This document shows positions 7,602 through 16,345 of a stretch of 64,000 bases of DNA, piece after piece (within the stretch, counting starts at the first letter, position 1; every line of letters starts with the position of its first letter). The position numbers and the translations under genes are program-made. The notes under the pieces are model-generated. The model did no database searches. It was not told where the DNA came from and worked only from the letters and a program-made list of their open reading frames with translations. Location: the NCBI GenBank assembly GCA_905233245.1, contig CAJODK010000001.1, forward strand, positions 1 to 64,000, in the 5' to 3' direction. The DNA comes from an uncultured Prevotella sp. Its GTDB lineage: Bacteria; Bacteroidota; Bacteroidia; Bacteroidales; Bacteroidaceae.

Positions 7602-8078
7602 TTATCTGACGTAATCAACAAAGGCGTAGCGCTGGGCGTGCTTCTCATCGATATCGTGCTCCTCGCGTGAAGTCTCCCTCCACGCTGAGTAGTCAGGGAA
7701 GAAGACATCTGCCTCTGCTGGTACATCATCAATCTCGGTAAGACAGAGACGATCTGCATAGGGGAGTGACTGTTCATAGATGGTCGCTCCTCCTATTATA
7801 TATATATCTTCATCCTTACCGCAACTGCGGAGTGCTTCCTCAAGTGAATGATACACGTCACAGCCTGGCAGCGACTTCGCGGAGCGTGAGATGACGACAT
7901 TGCGACGATTGGGCAGAGCTCCTTTGGGCAGGGACTCAAAGGTCTTGCGACCCATAATGATGGTATGACCGGTGGTCAGTGACTTGAAGCGCTTCAGGTC
8001 ATTGGGCAACCAGTACAGCAGTTTGTTCTGAAATCCGATAGCTCTGTTCTTGGCTACGGCGGAGATGATGGTTATCAT
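7602..8078 (-). CDS. folA: dihydrofolate reductase
   Basis: The 158-residue protein makes tetrahydrofolate from dihydrofolate with NADPH in the cytoplasm. It shows the family start (ITIISAVAKNRAIG), the active-site acid Asp27 in LPNDLKRF, the GRKTFESLP nucleotide loop and IIGGATIYEQ. Length is normal. It lies 3 nt after thyA on the same strand. Pairing is functional: thymidylate synthase oxidises the folate cofactor that this enzyme restores. Confidence 0.97.
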   Translation of the reverse strand: MITIISAVAKNRAIGFQNKLLYWLPNDLKRFKSLTTGHTIIMGRKTFESLPKGALPNRRNVVISRSAKSLPGCDVYHSLEEALRSCGKDEDIYIIGGATIYEQSLPYADRLCLTEIDDVPAEADVFFPDYSAWRETSREEHDIDEKHAQRYAFVDYVR

Positions 8079-8081
8079 ATT

Positions 8082-8876
8082 TTATACACTTACATCAGCC
8101 TTGATGTGTGGCCATGGGTCATAATCGGTGAGTTCGAAGTCCTCATAGTGGAAGGAGAAGATGTCCTTGACGTCAGGGTTTATCTTCATCTTGGGCAGAG
8201 GACGTGGGGTACGGGTGAGTTGCAGCTCTGCCTGCTCCAGGTGATTGAGGTAGAGGTGGGTATCGCCGGTGGTGTGAACGAAGTCGCCGCACTCCAGGCC
8301 TGTCACCTGTGCCATCATCTGAAGGAGGAGGGCGTAGGATGCGATATTGAAGGGCACACCAAGGAAGGTGTCTGCGCTGCGCTGATAGAGTTGCAGGGAG
8401 AGTTTGCCGTCAGCTACATAGAACTGGAACAGACAGTGGCAGGGTGGGAGAGCCATCTGCTCTACCTCGGCGGGATTCCATGCGCTGACCATGATGCGGC
8501 GGGAGTTGGGATTATTCTTTATCAAATCCACGCACTGCTGTATCTGGTCGATGGTGCCTCCCTTGTAGTCGGGCCATGAGCGCCACTGATGTCCATAGAC
8601 GGGACCCAGTTCGCCATTCTCGTCTGCCCATTCATTCCAGATGCGCACGCCATGCTCCTGAAGGTACTTCACATTGGTGTCGCCATTGAGAAACCATAGC
8701 AGTTCGTAGATGATACTCTTGAGGTGCAGCTTCTTGGTGGTGAGCAGCGGGAAGCCGTCTGCCATGCGGAAGCGCATCTGATTGCCAAAGACACTCTTGG
8801 TGCCGGTGCCTGTGCGGTCGGTCTTTACTACGCCTTCTGTAGTAATTCTCTTTAGTAGGTCGAGGTATTGTTGCAT
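8082..8876 (-). CDS. thyA: thymidylate synthase
   Basis: At 264 residues it equals the standard ThyA length. It methylates dUMP to dTMP using methylene-tetrahydrofolate. The catalytic Cys is in [11 protein letters not shown] near residue 146, with [14 protein letters not shown] and the [17 protein letters not shown] substrate-binding stretch also present. It starts 4 nt after exbD and so is read from the exbB promoter, an unusual coupling of envelope energy transduction with nucleotide synthesis genes. Confidence 0.97.
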   Translation of the reverse strand: MQQYLDLLKRITTEGVVKTDRTGTGTKSVFGNQMRFRMADGFPLLTTKKLHLKSIIYELLWFLNGDTNVKYLQEHGVRIWNEWADENGELGPVYGHQWRSWPDYKGGTIDQIQQCVDLIKNNPNSRRIMVSAWNPAEVEQMALPPCHCLFQFYVADGKLSLQLYQRSADTFLGVPFNIASYALLLQMMAQVTGLECGDFVHTTGDTHLYLNHLEQAELQLTRTPRPLPKMKINPDVKDIFSFHYEDFELTDYDPWPHIKADVSV

Positions 8877-8880
8877 TTTT

Positions 8881-9327
8881 TTATTCTTTATACTCTATTC
8901 CATTATATCTTATATTCGTTGCTCCTGCTTTGCGGAGACTTTGTTTTACGTCGGTGACGATACCCATAGGGGTGCTTTTGTCAGCCTTGATATTGACGGT
9001 GAACAGTGCTGCGTCATCATCGTTGTAGCCATTGCGCATGGAGGTTATCACGTTGCCCACTTTCTCCTTGGGGATTATCTTGTCGCCTATCTGGATGGCT
9101 GGTTTTCCTTCTTTGTCTGTTCCGATATAGAGATTCACCATCGTGCGGCGGTTGCTTGCCTTTGTGAGTTCCTTGCCGTCTGGTGTCTTAATGTCCATCA
9201 GCGGTGTCTCCCGTCTCATGTGCGTCACTATCATGAAGAAGAAGAGCACGGTGAAGATGAGGTCGGGCATGGAGGTCATGTTCAGACTGGGCACACGGCG
9301 CTGTTTATGTTGTCGTATCTTCAACAT
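8881..9327 (-). CDS. ExbD/TolR-type biopolymer transport protein (second copy)
   Basis: This 148-residue protein has the ExbD layout: short basic cytoplasmic start, one membrane helix (about 22-38) with the essential Asp in MPDLIF, and a periplasmic domain. It would form the proton channel with ExbB and transmit force to TonB or a Tol-type partner. It overlaps the preceding exbD by 23 nt. Two different ExbD paralogues in one operon are common in Bacteroidetes. Confidence 0.9.
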   Translation of the reverse strand: MLKIRQHKQRRVPSLNMTSMPDLIFTVLFFFMIVTHMRRETPLMDIKTPDGKELTKASNRRTMVNLYIGTDKEGKPAIQIGDKIIPKEKVGNVITSMRNGYNDDDAALFTVNIKADKSTPMGIVTDVKQSLRKAGATNIRYNGIEYKE

Positions 9328-9826
9328 CCTTTTCTACGATTCGTTGTGGATAGAACTTCAGGATGACGTCCTGTTGCTCCTTTGTACACTTGCCAAACTC
9401 GGTGCCGTATTTCTTCTCTGCAGCGGCATTGCGTACTTCCTTGTAGGCTCGCACGATGAGATTTTGCAGATGGAAATAGTGCTCATACTCCGCACTGCGG
9501 TTTATCTGGAGTTCTATGATGTGCTCCTTGCCTTTCTCTATCATGAATCGACGTATGTCCTTCTTCAGAGTGTCGTCCATCTGGCACGGCGTATCGTTTG
9601 CCAGCAGGGAGCCGTCAGAGAGCAGCTGTATAGTGAACACCTTGTTGCGGTCTATGTCTTGCAGTACCTCGATTTTATCATTGTCCATCGGCGGCAACTG
9701 GCGATTCATTCCCTTGTCGCTGTCCATTGATGTGGTGACAAGAAAGAATATGAGCATCATAAACGAGATGTCCGCCGTCGATGTGGTGTTGAGCTCTGGT
9801 ATCTTATGTCGTCTTCTTATGTACAC
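9305..9826 (-). CDS. ExbD/TolR-type biopolymer transport protein (first copy)
   Basis: The 173-residue product has the conserved start (RRRHKIPELNTTSTADISFMMLIFFLV), with the channel Asp in TADISF and one membrane helix at about 20-34, then a periplasmic domain. It is longer and quite different from the next ExbD. It overlaps the small membrane protein upstream by 23 nt, so the four genes are translated in a tightly coupled way. Confidence 0.9.
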   Translation of the reverse strand: MYIRRRHKIPELNTTSTADISFMMLIFFLVTTSMDSDKGMNRQLPPMDNDKIEVLQDIDRNKVFTIQLLSDGSLLANDTPCQMDDTLKKDIRRFMIEKGKEHIIELQINRSAEYEHYFHLQNLIVRAYKEVRNAAAEKKYGTEFGKCTKEQQDVILKFYPQRIVEKDVEDTTT

Positions 9827-10112
9827 TGTGTGATATGCTGTATATCATGCATCCTATTGCTGCTGCCATGGAGACTCCTGCCGTTATCAGGATGCCGTCG
9901 GTGAAGGAGAATATGAGGATGGTGGGAATGCTGACGAGCAGCAATGCCAGGAAGGTGCTCCATCCGATGATGCCTACAGGCACGCCGTTCTCTACGGTCT
10001 TGCGCCTGTTGACCTTCAGCGAGTGCCAGACTGACCAGAAGCTCAGCAGCAGCGCACATGTCAGGACGAGCAGCGATATGCAGACTACTATGATGGTTAC
10101 GAATTCTTCCAT
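9804..10112 (-). CDS. small three-helix membrane protein in the exb operon
   Basis: The 102-residue protein has three hydrophobic segments (about 5-28, 47-70, 73-92) separated by a basic loop (KVNRRKTVENG). I know no function. Its position between exbB and exbD, with overlaps of 16 and 23 nt, makes it a likely accessory of the Exb complex. Confidence 0.8.
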   Translation of the reverse strand: MEEFVTIIVVCISLLVLTCALLLSFWSVWHSLKVNRRKTVENGVPVGIIGWSTFLALLLVSIPTILIFSFTDGILITAGVSMAAAIGCMIYSISHSVHKKTT

Positions 10113-10894
10113 TTAGCAAAAATGTCCATGAGTGAGATGGCGCTCTCTTCCATCTGAGCTGTCAGGTGTTCTATCTTGGAGAGTATGTAGTTGTAGAAGA
10201 GTTGCAGTATGAGTGCCGTTATGATACCGAATATAGTGGTAATAAGTGCCACCTTCATACCTGCTGCCACGATGGTAGGGCTGATGTCGCCAGCTGTCTC
10301 GATATTGTCGAATGCCATAACCATGCCTATCACGGTACCGAGGAATCCCAGTGACGGAGCCATAGCGATGCACAGCGTTATCCATGAGCAGCCTTTCTCC
10401 ATATTGCCTACCTGCACTGATGCGTATGATGATACGGAGCGCTCGATGTCTTCAGTCTTCTCTTTTATGTGGAGGAGTCCCTGATAGCAGATAGAGGCAA
10501 CGGGACCACGGGTGTTGCGACAGAGAGTCTTGGCGCTCTCGACACCTTCGGTTTCCAGTTTCTTCTCTACGTCAGACATGAATTTCTTGGCGTTAATCTC
10601 CGACAGGCTGAGATAGATGATGCGCTCTATGCAGAAGGCAAGTCCCACAATGAGACAAAGCGCTACCAAAGACATGAAACCTGCTCCGCCCTCCAGAAAC
10701 TTGTTCTTGAGTTGGGTGTAAGCGCCGCCTTCAGCCAGCGCATCGACGGTAAGCGTGTCACTGAGCTCCAGAGCGGCATCATCAAGCATGATGCTGTCAC
10801 CCACTGCGAGACTGTCTGGCTGTGCAAATATACTGACACTGATGAAGAGAAACAGTGTCGTGAGTATGCTGTATAATGTATTTTTTCTTGTCAT
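10097..10894 (-). CDS. exbB: MotA/TolQ/ExbB proton channel protein
   Basis: The 265-residue protein starts with a signal-like segment ending FAQ, a short periplasmic part, then the family's three helices with GFLGTVIGMVMAF near residues 184-196 and TTIFGIITAL near 219-228. It is the channel subunit that works with ExbD to harness the proton gradient for outer-membrane transport. First gene of the exb-thyA-folA operon. A promoter and an attenuator-like hairpin lie in its 90-nt leader. Confidence 0.93.
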   Translation of the reverse strand: MTRKNTLYSILTTLFLFISVSIFAQPDSLAVGDSIMLDDAALELSDTLTVDALAEGGAYTQLKNKFLEGGAGFMSLVALCLIVGLAFCIERIIYLSLSEINAKKFMSDVEKKLETEGVESAKTLCRNTRGPVASICYQGLLHIKEKTEDIERSVSSYASVQVGNMEKGCSWITLCIAMAPSLGFLGTVIGMVMAFDNIETAGDISPTIVAAGMKVALITTIFGIITALILQLFYNYILSKIEHLTAQMEESAISLMDIFAKWKNS

Positions 10895-10905
10895 AATTCT
10901 TGCTT

Positions 10906-10937
10906 AAAAAAAGAATTGATTGTCTCACGACAATCAA
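10906..10937 (-). terminator. hairpin plus U-run in the exbB leader (possible attenuator)
   Basis: On the minus strand an 8-bp perfect stem (TTGATTGT/ACAATCAA) with a 6-nt loop at 10916-10937 is followed by TTCTTTTTTT, the form of an intrinsic terminator. It lies between the promoter at about 10985 and the exbB start. Upstream in the same leader a 5-codon frame (M-V-L-D-Y-stop) is present. Whether it regulates is not known. Confidence 0.55.
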
Positions 10938-10980
10938 CTCTGTAAAACCTTAATAATCTAATACCATGAAAAACACAATG

Positions 10981-10988
10981 CAAAGGTA
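10981..10988 (-). promoter_or_regulatory. exbB: -7 element of the exbB operon
   Basis: TACCTTTG on the minus strand, followed by CA, fits the Bacteroidetes -7 consensus. No good -33 TTTG is seen at the usual spacing. It lies about 90 nt before the exbB start codon. Confidence 0.6.
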
Positions 10989-11096
10989 ATGTATTTTTTC
11001 ATAAATCGGTAATGATATATTGAAAATTTTCTTTGATATTCCTCAATTTTGCTTTTATTAAGGAAAAAGAGCGGGTAATTTACATCTCTTTACAGT

Positions 11097-11537
11097 TTAC
11101 TTGCTTTCTTCCTCTCTGAAGCGTATGGGGGATGTCATCTCCCGTAGTAAAACTTTGGGTGAATCTCCGAATGAAACTTTTGTAAATTCATTCAGTGATG
11201 TGTTTACTAGTTTCCAGTCGGTAGTATAGGTATAGCAGGTGCTTTCCTGAGCAGGTGCCCCGTATGTCTTGATGAGCATGATGGTGTCAGGGCTGAGTAT
11301 GCCAAGTTCCATGACATTGTGTTCGGAGAGTTGGAGAGTAAGTATCTCGTCAGTCATGCGAGTCATCCTGACTTCTCCCAGTGGTGTATTGTAGGAAGCG
11401 ATACTGTCAGGCTCCATCTTCTTCAGTTCTACGATTTCCTTACGTTGCTGCTGACTGATGTAGGGTAGGACAGAGTCTGGCATGGAGATAAACAACTCTG
11501 CCACTGTAAGTACTGCTATGATAGTGCTTGTTACCAT
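11097..11537 (-). CDS. DUF3256 family protein
   Basis: The 146-residue protein resembles DUF3256 proteins of Bacteroidetes: FISMPDSVLPYISQQQRKEIVEL, an LTLQLSEHNVMELGIL block and YTTDWKLVNTSL. The N-terminus (VTSTIIAVLTVAELF) may be a weak signal sequence, so it is likely exported. Function unknown. It overlaps yraN by 7 nt and is the last gene of the serC operon. Confidence 0.8.
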   Translation of the reverse strand: MVTSTIIAVLTVAELFISMPDSVLPYISQQQRKEIVELKKMEPDSIASYNTPLGEVRMTRMTDEILTLQLSEHNVMELGILSPDTIMLIKTYGAPAQESTCYTYTTDWKLVNTSLNEFTKVSFGDSPKVLLREMTSPIRFREEESK

Positions 11538-11968
11538 GTTCCTGGTTTTTTCTTGTAATATGCTCTTTTGCGTCTTTGTTCTTTGTACTGGAAGGAATCG
11601 GCGACATCCATTACATTTTCCTTGTGGGTGATGGTGTGCTCCGTATCTGGTGTGCCGACTACTGATATGGTGTCGTATCTGAGATTCAGATTCTCCAGAC
11701 GGTACAGGCGCTGGTATTTAGCCGTTGCCCTGAGTATATTGCTTTTCTTTTCGAGGTCTATTGATTCATCTGGTTCGCCCCATACACTGGAACTTCTTGT
11801 CTTGACTTCCGCTACGAGCAGTGTAGTCATATCGCCGTCTATCGCCACGATGTCAAGGTCCTTGTGCCTGTCGTGCCAATCTAAGTGGCGAATGTACCAG
11901 CCTTTCTCCCTAAGGTATTCAGCTGCAATACATTCGCCCCATTTTCCTAATTCATTGTGTGATGCCAT
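11531..11968 (-). CDS. YraN/UPF0102 family nuclease-fold protein
   Basis: The 145 residues have the restriction-endonuclease-like signature of UPF0102: a start with NELGKWGECIAAEYLREKGW, the acid in DLDIVAIDGD and the E-V-K motif in VAEVKTRSS. A role in DNA metabolism is assumed for the family but not shown here. It overlaps DUF1015 at a single base (11968) and DUF3256 by 7 nt. The C-terminal tail is basic. Confidence 0.9.
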   Translation of the reverse strand: MASHNELGKWGECIAAEYLREKGWYIRHLDWHDRHKDLDIVAIDGDMTTLLVAEVKTRSSSVWGEPDESIDLEKKSNILRATAKYQRLYRLENLNLRYDTISVVGTPDTEHTITHKENVMDVADSFQYKEQRRKRAYYKKKPGTW

Positions 11969-13236
11969 CAGTCAAGCTTGTGGATGATGAGTCCTGAGCG
12001 CAACTTAGGTTCAAACCATGTAGCCTTCGGAGGCATTATCTTGCCTGAGTCGGCAATGTCCATGATTTGCTGCATGCTGACGGGATAGAGAGCCAGTGCC
12101 ATGCGCATCTCACCGCTGTCCACACGACGCTTCAGTTCACCCAGACCACGCAGACCTCCTACGAAGTCTATGCGCTGAGAAGAGCGGAGGTCGCCTATCT
12201 CAAGGATGTCCTGAAGGATGAGACGTGAGGAGATATCCACATCGAGGACGCCGATAGGGTCATTCTCGTCGTAAGTGCCAGGCTTAGCATCCAGACAGTA
12301 CCACTCGCCATCGAGGTAGAGTGAGAACTGGTGTGGCTTAGCAGGGCGATACTCCTCCTTGCCTTTCTTCTCCACAGTGAAGTTCTGAGCGAGTTTCTCA
12401 AGGAACTGCTCCGAGGTGTTGCCATTGAGGTCCTTCACTACGCGGTTGTAGTCGAGGATAGTCAGCTGGCTAGCCTGGAAACAAACAGCCATGAAGAAAT
12501 TGTACTCCTCATCACCACGGTGATTAGGGTTGTTCTTCGCCTTCTCAGTTCCTACGAGAGCAGCTGCTGCAGAGCGATGATGGCCATCAGCGATGTAGAG
12601 TGCAGGCATCTTGCCAAACTCCTCTGTGATAGTCTGGATGTCAGCATCGTCAGAGATAATCCATAGTTGATGACGGAAACCGTCGATAGGTGCTATGAAG
12701 TCGTACTCTGGCTTGCCGGCAGCATACTTCATGATGAGAGAGTCGAGCGTGGCATTATCAGGATAGGCAAAGAATACAGGCTCTATATTGGCATTGTTCA
12801 CGCGCACGTGCTTCATGCGGTCTTCCTCCTTGTCACGACGAGTGAGCTCATGCTTCTTGATGATACCCTTCTCGTAGTCGCCAGAGTAAGCACATACTAC
12901 AAGGCCATACTGTGTCTTTTCCTTGCCACCGTTGGCTGGCAGACTGGATGTCTGCGCATAGATGTAGTACTGTTCCTTGTCGTCCTGTACGAGCCATCCC
13001 TTGTCCTGAAACATCTGGAACTGGCGCGCAGCCTCGGTATATACCTTGGGGTCATACTCGGAGGTGCCAGGCTCATAGTTTATCTCAGGCTTGATGATGT
13101 GATAGAGTGACTTCTCGTTGTCGCCAGCCTCTGCGCGTGCCTCTTCTGAATCGAGCACGTCATAAGGGCGAGACTCTACCTGCTCTACCAAATCCTTTGG
13201 AGGGCGGATGCCTTTGAATGGTTTAATCTTTGCCAT
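11968..13236 (-). CDS. DUF1015 family protein
   Basis: This 422-residue protein has the family start (AKIKPFKGIRPPKDLVEQVESRPYDVLDS) and the central ADGHHRSAAAAL motif. DUF1015 genes often sit beside serC and serA, as here (23 nt after serA), so a role tied to serine is plausible, but the reaction is not known to me. It lies within a five-gene operon. No signal or membrane segment. Confidence 0.9.
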   Translation of the reverse strand: MAKIKPFKGIRPPKDLVEQVESRPYDVLDSEEARAEAGDNEKSLYHIIKPEINYEPGTSEYDPKVYTEAARQFQMFQDKGWLVQDDKEQYYIYAQTSSLPANGGKEKTQYGLVVCAYSGDYEKGIIKKHELTRRDKEEDRMKHVRVNNANIEPVFFAYPDNATLDSLIMKYAAGKPEYDFIAPIDGFRHQLWIISDDADIQTITEEFGKMPALYIADGHHRSAAAALVGTEKAKNNPNHRGDEEYNFFMAVCFQASQLTILDYNRVVKDLNGNTSEQFLEKLAQNFTVEKKGKEEYRPAKPHQFSLYLDGEWYCLDAKPGTYDENDPIGVLDVDISSRLILQDILEIGDLRSSQRIDFVGGLRGLGELKRRVDSGEMRMALALYPVSMQQIMDIADSGKIMPPKATWFEPKLRSGLIIHKLD

Positions 13237-13259
13237 AGTATTTTTAGGTTGAAAGTTGA

Positions 13260-14180
13260 TTACTTATTAACCTGGAACTTTGTGATGCCTTCCTTGATGA
13301 AGCCGACAATCTGGTTGGCAGCAGCAAGACCAGCATTGGTGTTAGCCTCTGCTGTCTGAGCACCCATCTTCTTTGGTGTAGCGAAGTAGCGACCTTCAAA
13401 CTTAGCGAAGTCAGCATCAGCATCTGGCTTGATGTCGGTGATGTACTTCAGGTCCTCACGCTCTGCCATCAGTTTGATGAGACCAGCCTCGTCGATAACT
13501 TCCTTACGTGCACTGTTGATAAGGATAGCACCCTTCTTCATCGTAGAGCACAGGTCGTAGTTGATAGACTGCTTTGTCTCTGCTGTAGCAGGGATGTGGA
13601 GTGAAACGATGTCAGACACCTTGAAGAGCTCAGCCTGAGAAGCTACAGCCTTCACACCGGCAGCCTCGATGACGTCAGCAGGACAGTAAGCGTCGTATGC
13701 GCATACGTCCATGCCAAAGCCCTTAGCGATGCGAGCCACGTTGCGACCTACATTGCCGAAGGCGAGGATACCCAGTGTCTTGCCCATCAGCTCGCTGCCT
13801 GCCTTGCCGTTGTAGAAATTGCGAACAGCATATACGAGCAGACCAAGTACGAGTTCTGCTACCGCATTGGCATTCTGACCAGGAGTGTTCATTACCACGA
13901 TGTTGCGTGCTGTAGCAGCCTCAAGGTCAACATTGTCGTAACCTGCACCTGCACGAACAACAATCTTGAGGTTCTTGGCAGCATCCATCACCTCAGCGTC
14001 AATCTTGTCAGAACGGATGATGATAGCGTCAACGTCAGCTACTGCTGCGAGCAGCTGAGACTTCTCTGTATATTTCTCGAGAAGGGCAAGTTCGAAACCT
14101 GCCTTCTCGATTATCTCTTTAATTCCTGCAACAGCGGGCGCTGCAAAAGGCTTCTCTGTTGCTATCAATACTTTTGCCAT
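13260..14180 (-). CDS. serA: D-3-phosphoglycerate dehydrogenase, short form
   Basis: The 306-residue enzyme would oxidise 3-phosphoglycerate to phosphohydroxypyruvate, the first step of serine synthesis. The NAD fold shows LAFGNVGRNVARIAKGFG (about 136-153), the catalytic Arg region VVRAGAGYDNVD and INSARKEVIDE. It has no ACT domain, so serine feedback through that domain is absent. It lies 36 nt after serC. Confidence 0.93.
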   Translation of the reverse strand: MAKVLIATEKPFAAPAVAGIKEIIEKAGFELALLEKYTEKSQLLAAVADVDAIIIRSDKIDAEVMDAAKNLKIVVRAGAGYDNVDLEAATARNIVVMNTPGQNANAVAELVLGLLVYAVRNFYNGKAGSELMGKTLGILAFGNVGRNVARIAKGFGMDVCAYDAYCPADVIEAAGVKAVASQAELFKVSDIVSLHIPATAETKQSINYDLCSTMKKGAILINSARKEVIDEAGLIKLMAEREDLKYITDIKPDADADFAKFEGRYFATPKKMGAQTAEANTNAGLAAANQIVGFIKEGITKFQVNK

Positions 14181-14216
14181 ATTCTTTTAAGTTTCTAAGT
14201 TTCTAAGTTCCTATGT

Positions 14217-15284
14217 TTAGTGCATTGCCTCAAATTCCTTCATACAAGCTACGAGAGCCTCACAGCCTTCGATAGACATTGCGTTGTAGCAAGAAGCGCG
14301 GAAACCACCAACGTCGCGGTGACCCTTAACGCCTACCATGCCCTTAGAAGTAGCGAATGCCATGAACTCATCCTGGAGATCCTGGTACTCTGGCTTTAGT
14401 ACGAAGGTGAGGTTCATCAGTGAACGGCTTGCCTCCTCAGCAGTTCCTACGAAGAGCTTGTTGCGGTCTATCTCGCCATAAACAATCTCTGCACGCTGCT
14501 TAGCCAGTTTGTCCATAGCCTCTACGCCACCGTGAGCCTTGATGTAGCGGAGGTTCATCAGTGCTGAGTAGATAGGCACTACTGGAGGAGTGTTGAACAT
14601 AGAACCCTTCTTCACATGAGTGCGATAGTCGAGCATGGTAGGAATCTGACGTGATACCTTGCCCAGAGCATCTTCCTTCACGATGGCGAATGTTACACCA
14701 GCCATAGCGAGGTTCTTCTGTGCACCACCATAGATGAGAGCGTACTTGCTAACATCGATAGGACGAGAGAGGAAGTCAGAAGACATGTCGGCAATCAGTG
14801 GAATAGGAGAGTCGATGTCATAGCGCATCTCTGTACCATAGATAGTGTTGTTGGTAGTGATGTGCAGGTAGTCAGCATCTGTAGGGATAGTGTAGCCCTG
14901 TGGGATGTATGTGAAGTTCTTGTCTGCTGATGAAGCGATTTCTACTACTTCACCGAAGAGCTTAGCTTCCTTCTCAGCCTTTGTAGCCCAAACACCAGTA
15001 TTGAGGTATGCAGCCTTCTTCTCGAGGAAGTTGTAAGGAATCATGCAGAACTCAAGTGATGCACCACCACCGAGGAAGATAGTCTTGTAGCCCTCTGGAA
15101 TGTCGAGGAGCTCCTTCATCAGAGCCTCTGCCTCGTCAACAACGGGCTGGAAGTTCTTTGCACGGTGACTGATTTCCATAAGAGAAAGTCCTGAATTCTC
15201 AAAATCGAGACATGCTGCTGCTGTCTGCTCAATTACCTCGCGTGGGAGGATTGATGGACCTGCGTTGAAATTGTACTTTTTCAT
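14217..15284 (-). CDS. serC: phosphoserine aminotransferase
   Basis: The 355-residue PLP enzyme converts phosphohydroxypyruvate and glutamate to phosphoserine. The start ([16 protein letters not shown]) is diagnostic, and the PLP lysine is in [12 protein letters not shown]. Length is normal. First gene of the operon, with a complete promoter 54-85 nt upstream. Confidence 0.97.
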   Translation of the reverse strand: MKKYNFNAGPSILPREVIEQTAAACLDFENSGLSLMEISHRAKNFQPVVDEAEALMKELLDIPEGYKTIFLGGGASLEFCMIPYNFLEKKAAYLNTGVWATKAEKEAKLFGEVVEIASSADKNFTYIPQGYTIPTDADYLHITTNNTIYGTEMRYDIDSPIPLIADMSSDFLSRPIDVSKYALIYGGAQKNLAMAGVTFAIVKEDALGKVSRQIPTMLDYRTHVKKGSMFNTPPVVPIYSALMNLRYIKAHGGVEAMDKLAKQRAEIVYGEIDRNKLFVGTAEEASRSLMNLTFVLKPEYQDLQDEFMAFATSKGMVGVKGHRDVGGFRASCYNAMSIEGCEALVACMKEFEAMH

Positions 15285-15337
15285 TAGTCTGTTTTTGTTA
15301 TAATTTGAAAGTTTCTAATGTTTTCTTTTATAGTCTG

Positions 15338-15369
15338 CAAAGTTACTAAATTTTTACGACATGCACAAA
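15338..15369 (-). promoter_or_regulatory. serC: serC operon promoter (-33 TTTG, -7 TAACTTTG)
   Basis: On the minus strand TTTG occupies 15369-15366 and TAACTTTG 15345-15338, with exactly 20 nt between, matching the Bacteroidetes sigma factor consensus. Transcription should start about 45 nt before the serC ATG. Confidence 0.8.
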
Positions 15370-15427
15370 ACTTTCTGCGCATTTTTGACATTTTGTGCAT
15401 AAAAACATGACTTTTCTTTACTATGTG

Positions 15428-16345
15428 TTATATTCCGAGGATAATAATGGAAGTTACTACGCCATAGATAAAAATATTGCGTGCCGTAAGCCCCAGGACT
15501 TTGTTTAGTTCACGCCCTTTTTCTATACGTTTCATCTTGTTCCACGTGTTTATGTGCAGAAAATAAACAATGAAGCAGAGCAGAATATTCGTGTTGGAGA
15601 AGCCAAACTCCAGCAAAACAATAACGAGTGCCACGGGAGTGAGCATCATGTAGAGATATTCCGTCCATTTTTTTCCTATCAAGACTACCAAAGTTCGTTT
15701 GCCAGAATGCTTGTCATTGTCAATATCTCGATAATTGTTCACTAAAAGCAGGCAATCTATCACCATGCCAGTAGCTATGCCAAGACTCCAAGGTAAACTG
15801 TGAACTATGAACTGTGAACTGTGAACTGTGACGTAGGTAGTGCAGACGGTGGGTATGATACCGAAAAACAGCAGAACGAGGACATCGCCCATGCCCAACT
15901 GAGCCAGACAGACGGTGTATAGGAAACAGAAGATGACGCAGGCAAGACCTACTATCACCAATTGCCATCCTCCGTATAGCACTAAGGGCAAGCCGACGAG
16001 ACAAGCCAGAATGGTAGTGAGGGCAATGGCTTTGCGCATAGCACTAAGGGTTACCCAACCCTGTTGGCAAGCACGCTCAGGACCCAGTCGTTCCTGATTA
16101 TCCCTGCCACGCACGCAGTCGTAGTAGTCATTGATGAAATTGGCATCTATCTGCATGATAAATGCGAAGAGAAAGCATAAAAGGAGCGCTGTCCACTCCA
16201 TCTTTGTAACATCCTGTACTAAATGCCAGGCGTATGCGCCACCAATCATCACGGGAACAGCGGCTCCGGAGAGTGTTTTCGGACGAGCTGCCAGGAACCA
16301 CGCCTTAGGCTTGTTTTTATTTGCATTTATATCAATTATCTGCAT
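15428..16345 (-). CDS. menA: 1,4-dihydroxy-2-naphthoate polyprenyltransferase
   Basis: The 305-residue UbiA-family membrane enzyme attaches the prenyl tail in menaquinone synthesis. The first Asp-rich motif is NFINDYYDCVRGRDN and the second VNNYRDIDNDKHSGKRT, with about eight membrane segments. A heptad DNA repeat at 15796-15832 adds the residues HSSQFIVHS in a loop between two helices, just after CTTYVTV. It overlaps the HD gene by 14 nt and is last in the wza-glmS-dapA run. Confidence 0.95.
   Translation of the reverse strand: MQIIDINANKNKPKAWFLAARPKTLSGAAVPVMIGGAYAWHLVQDVTKMEWTALLLCFLFAFIMQIDANFINDYYDCVRGRDNQERLGPERACQQGWVTLSAMRKAIALTTILACLVGLPLVLYGGWQLVIVGLACVIFCFLYTVCLAQLGMGDVLVLLFFGIIPTVCTTYVTVHSSQFIVHSLPWSLGIATGMVIDCLLLVNNYRDIDNDKHSGKRTLVVLIGKKWTEYLYMMLTPVALVIVLLEFGFSNTNILLCFIVYFLHINTWNKMKRIEKGRELNKVLGLTARNIFIYGVVTSIIILGI
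15796..15832. repeat. 7-nt tandem repeat inside menA
   Basis: Five imperfect units of AACTGTG run in series. They read as V-H-S-S-Q-F on the menA strand and lie in a loop where the family usually has fewer residues. Such short repeats are frequent between genes in this window. Confidence 0.8.

Noticed and set aside
8782..9730. Long plus-strand frames opposite thyA and the exbD genes
   Set aside because: They are antisense shadows of well-identified genes with no family features.
10981..11096. Gene in the gap upstream of exbB
   Set aside because: No frame of reasonable length; the stretch is AT-rich and holds the exbB promoter.
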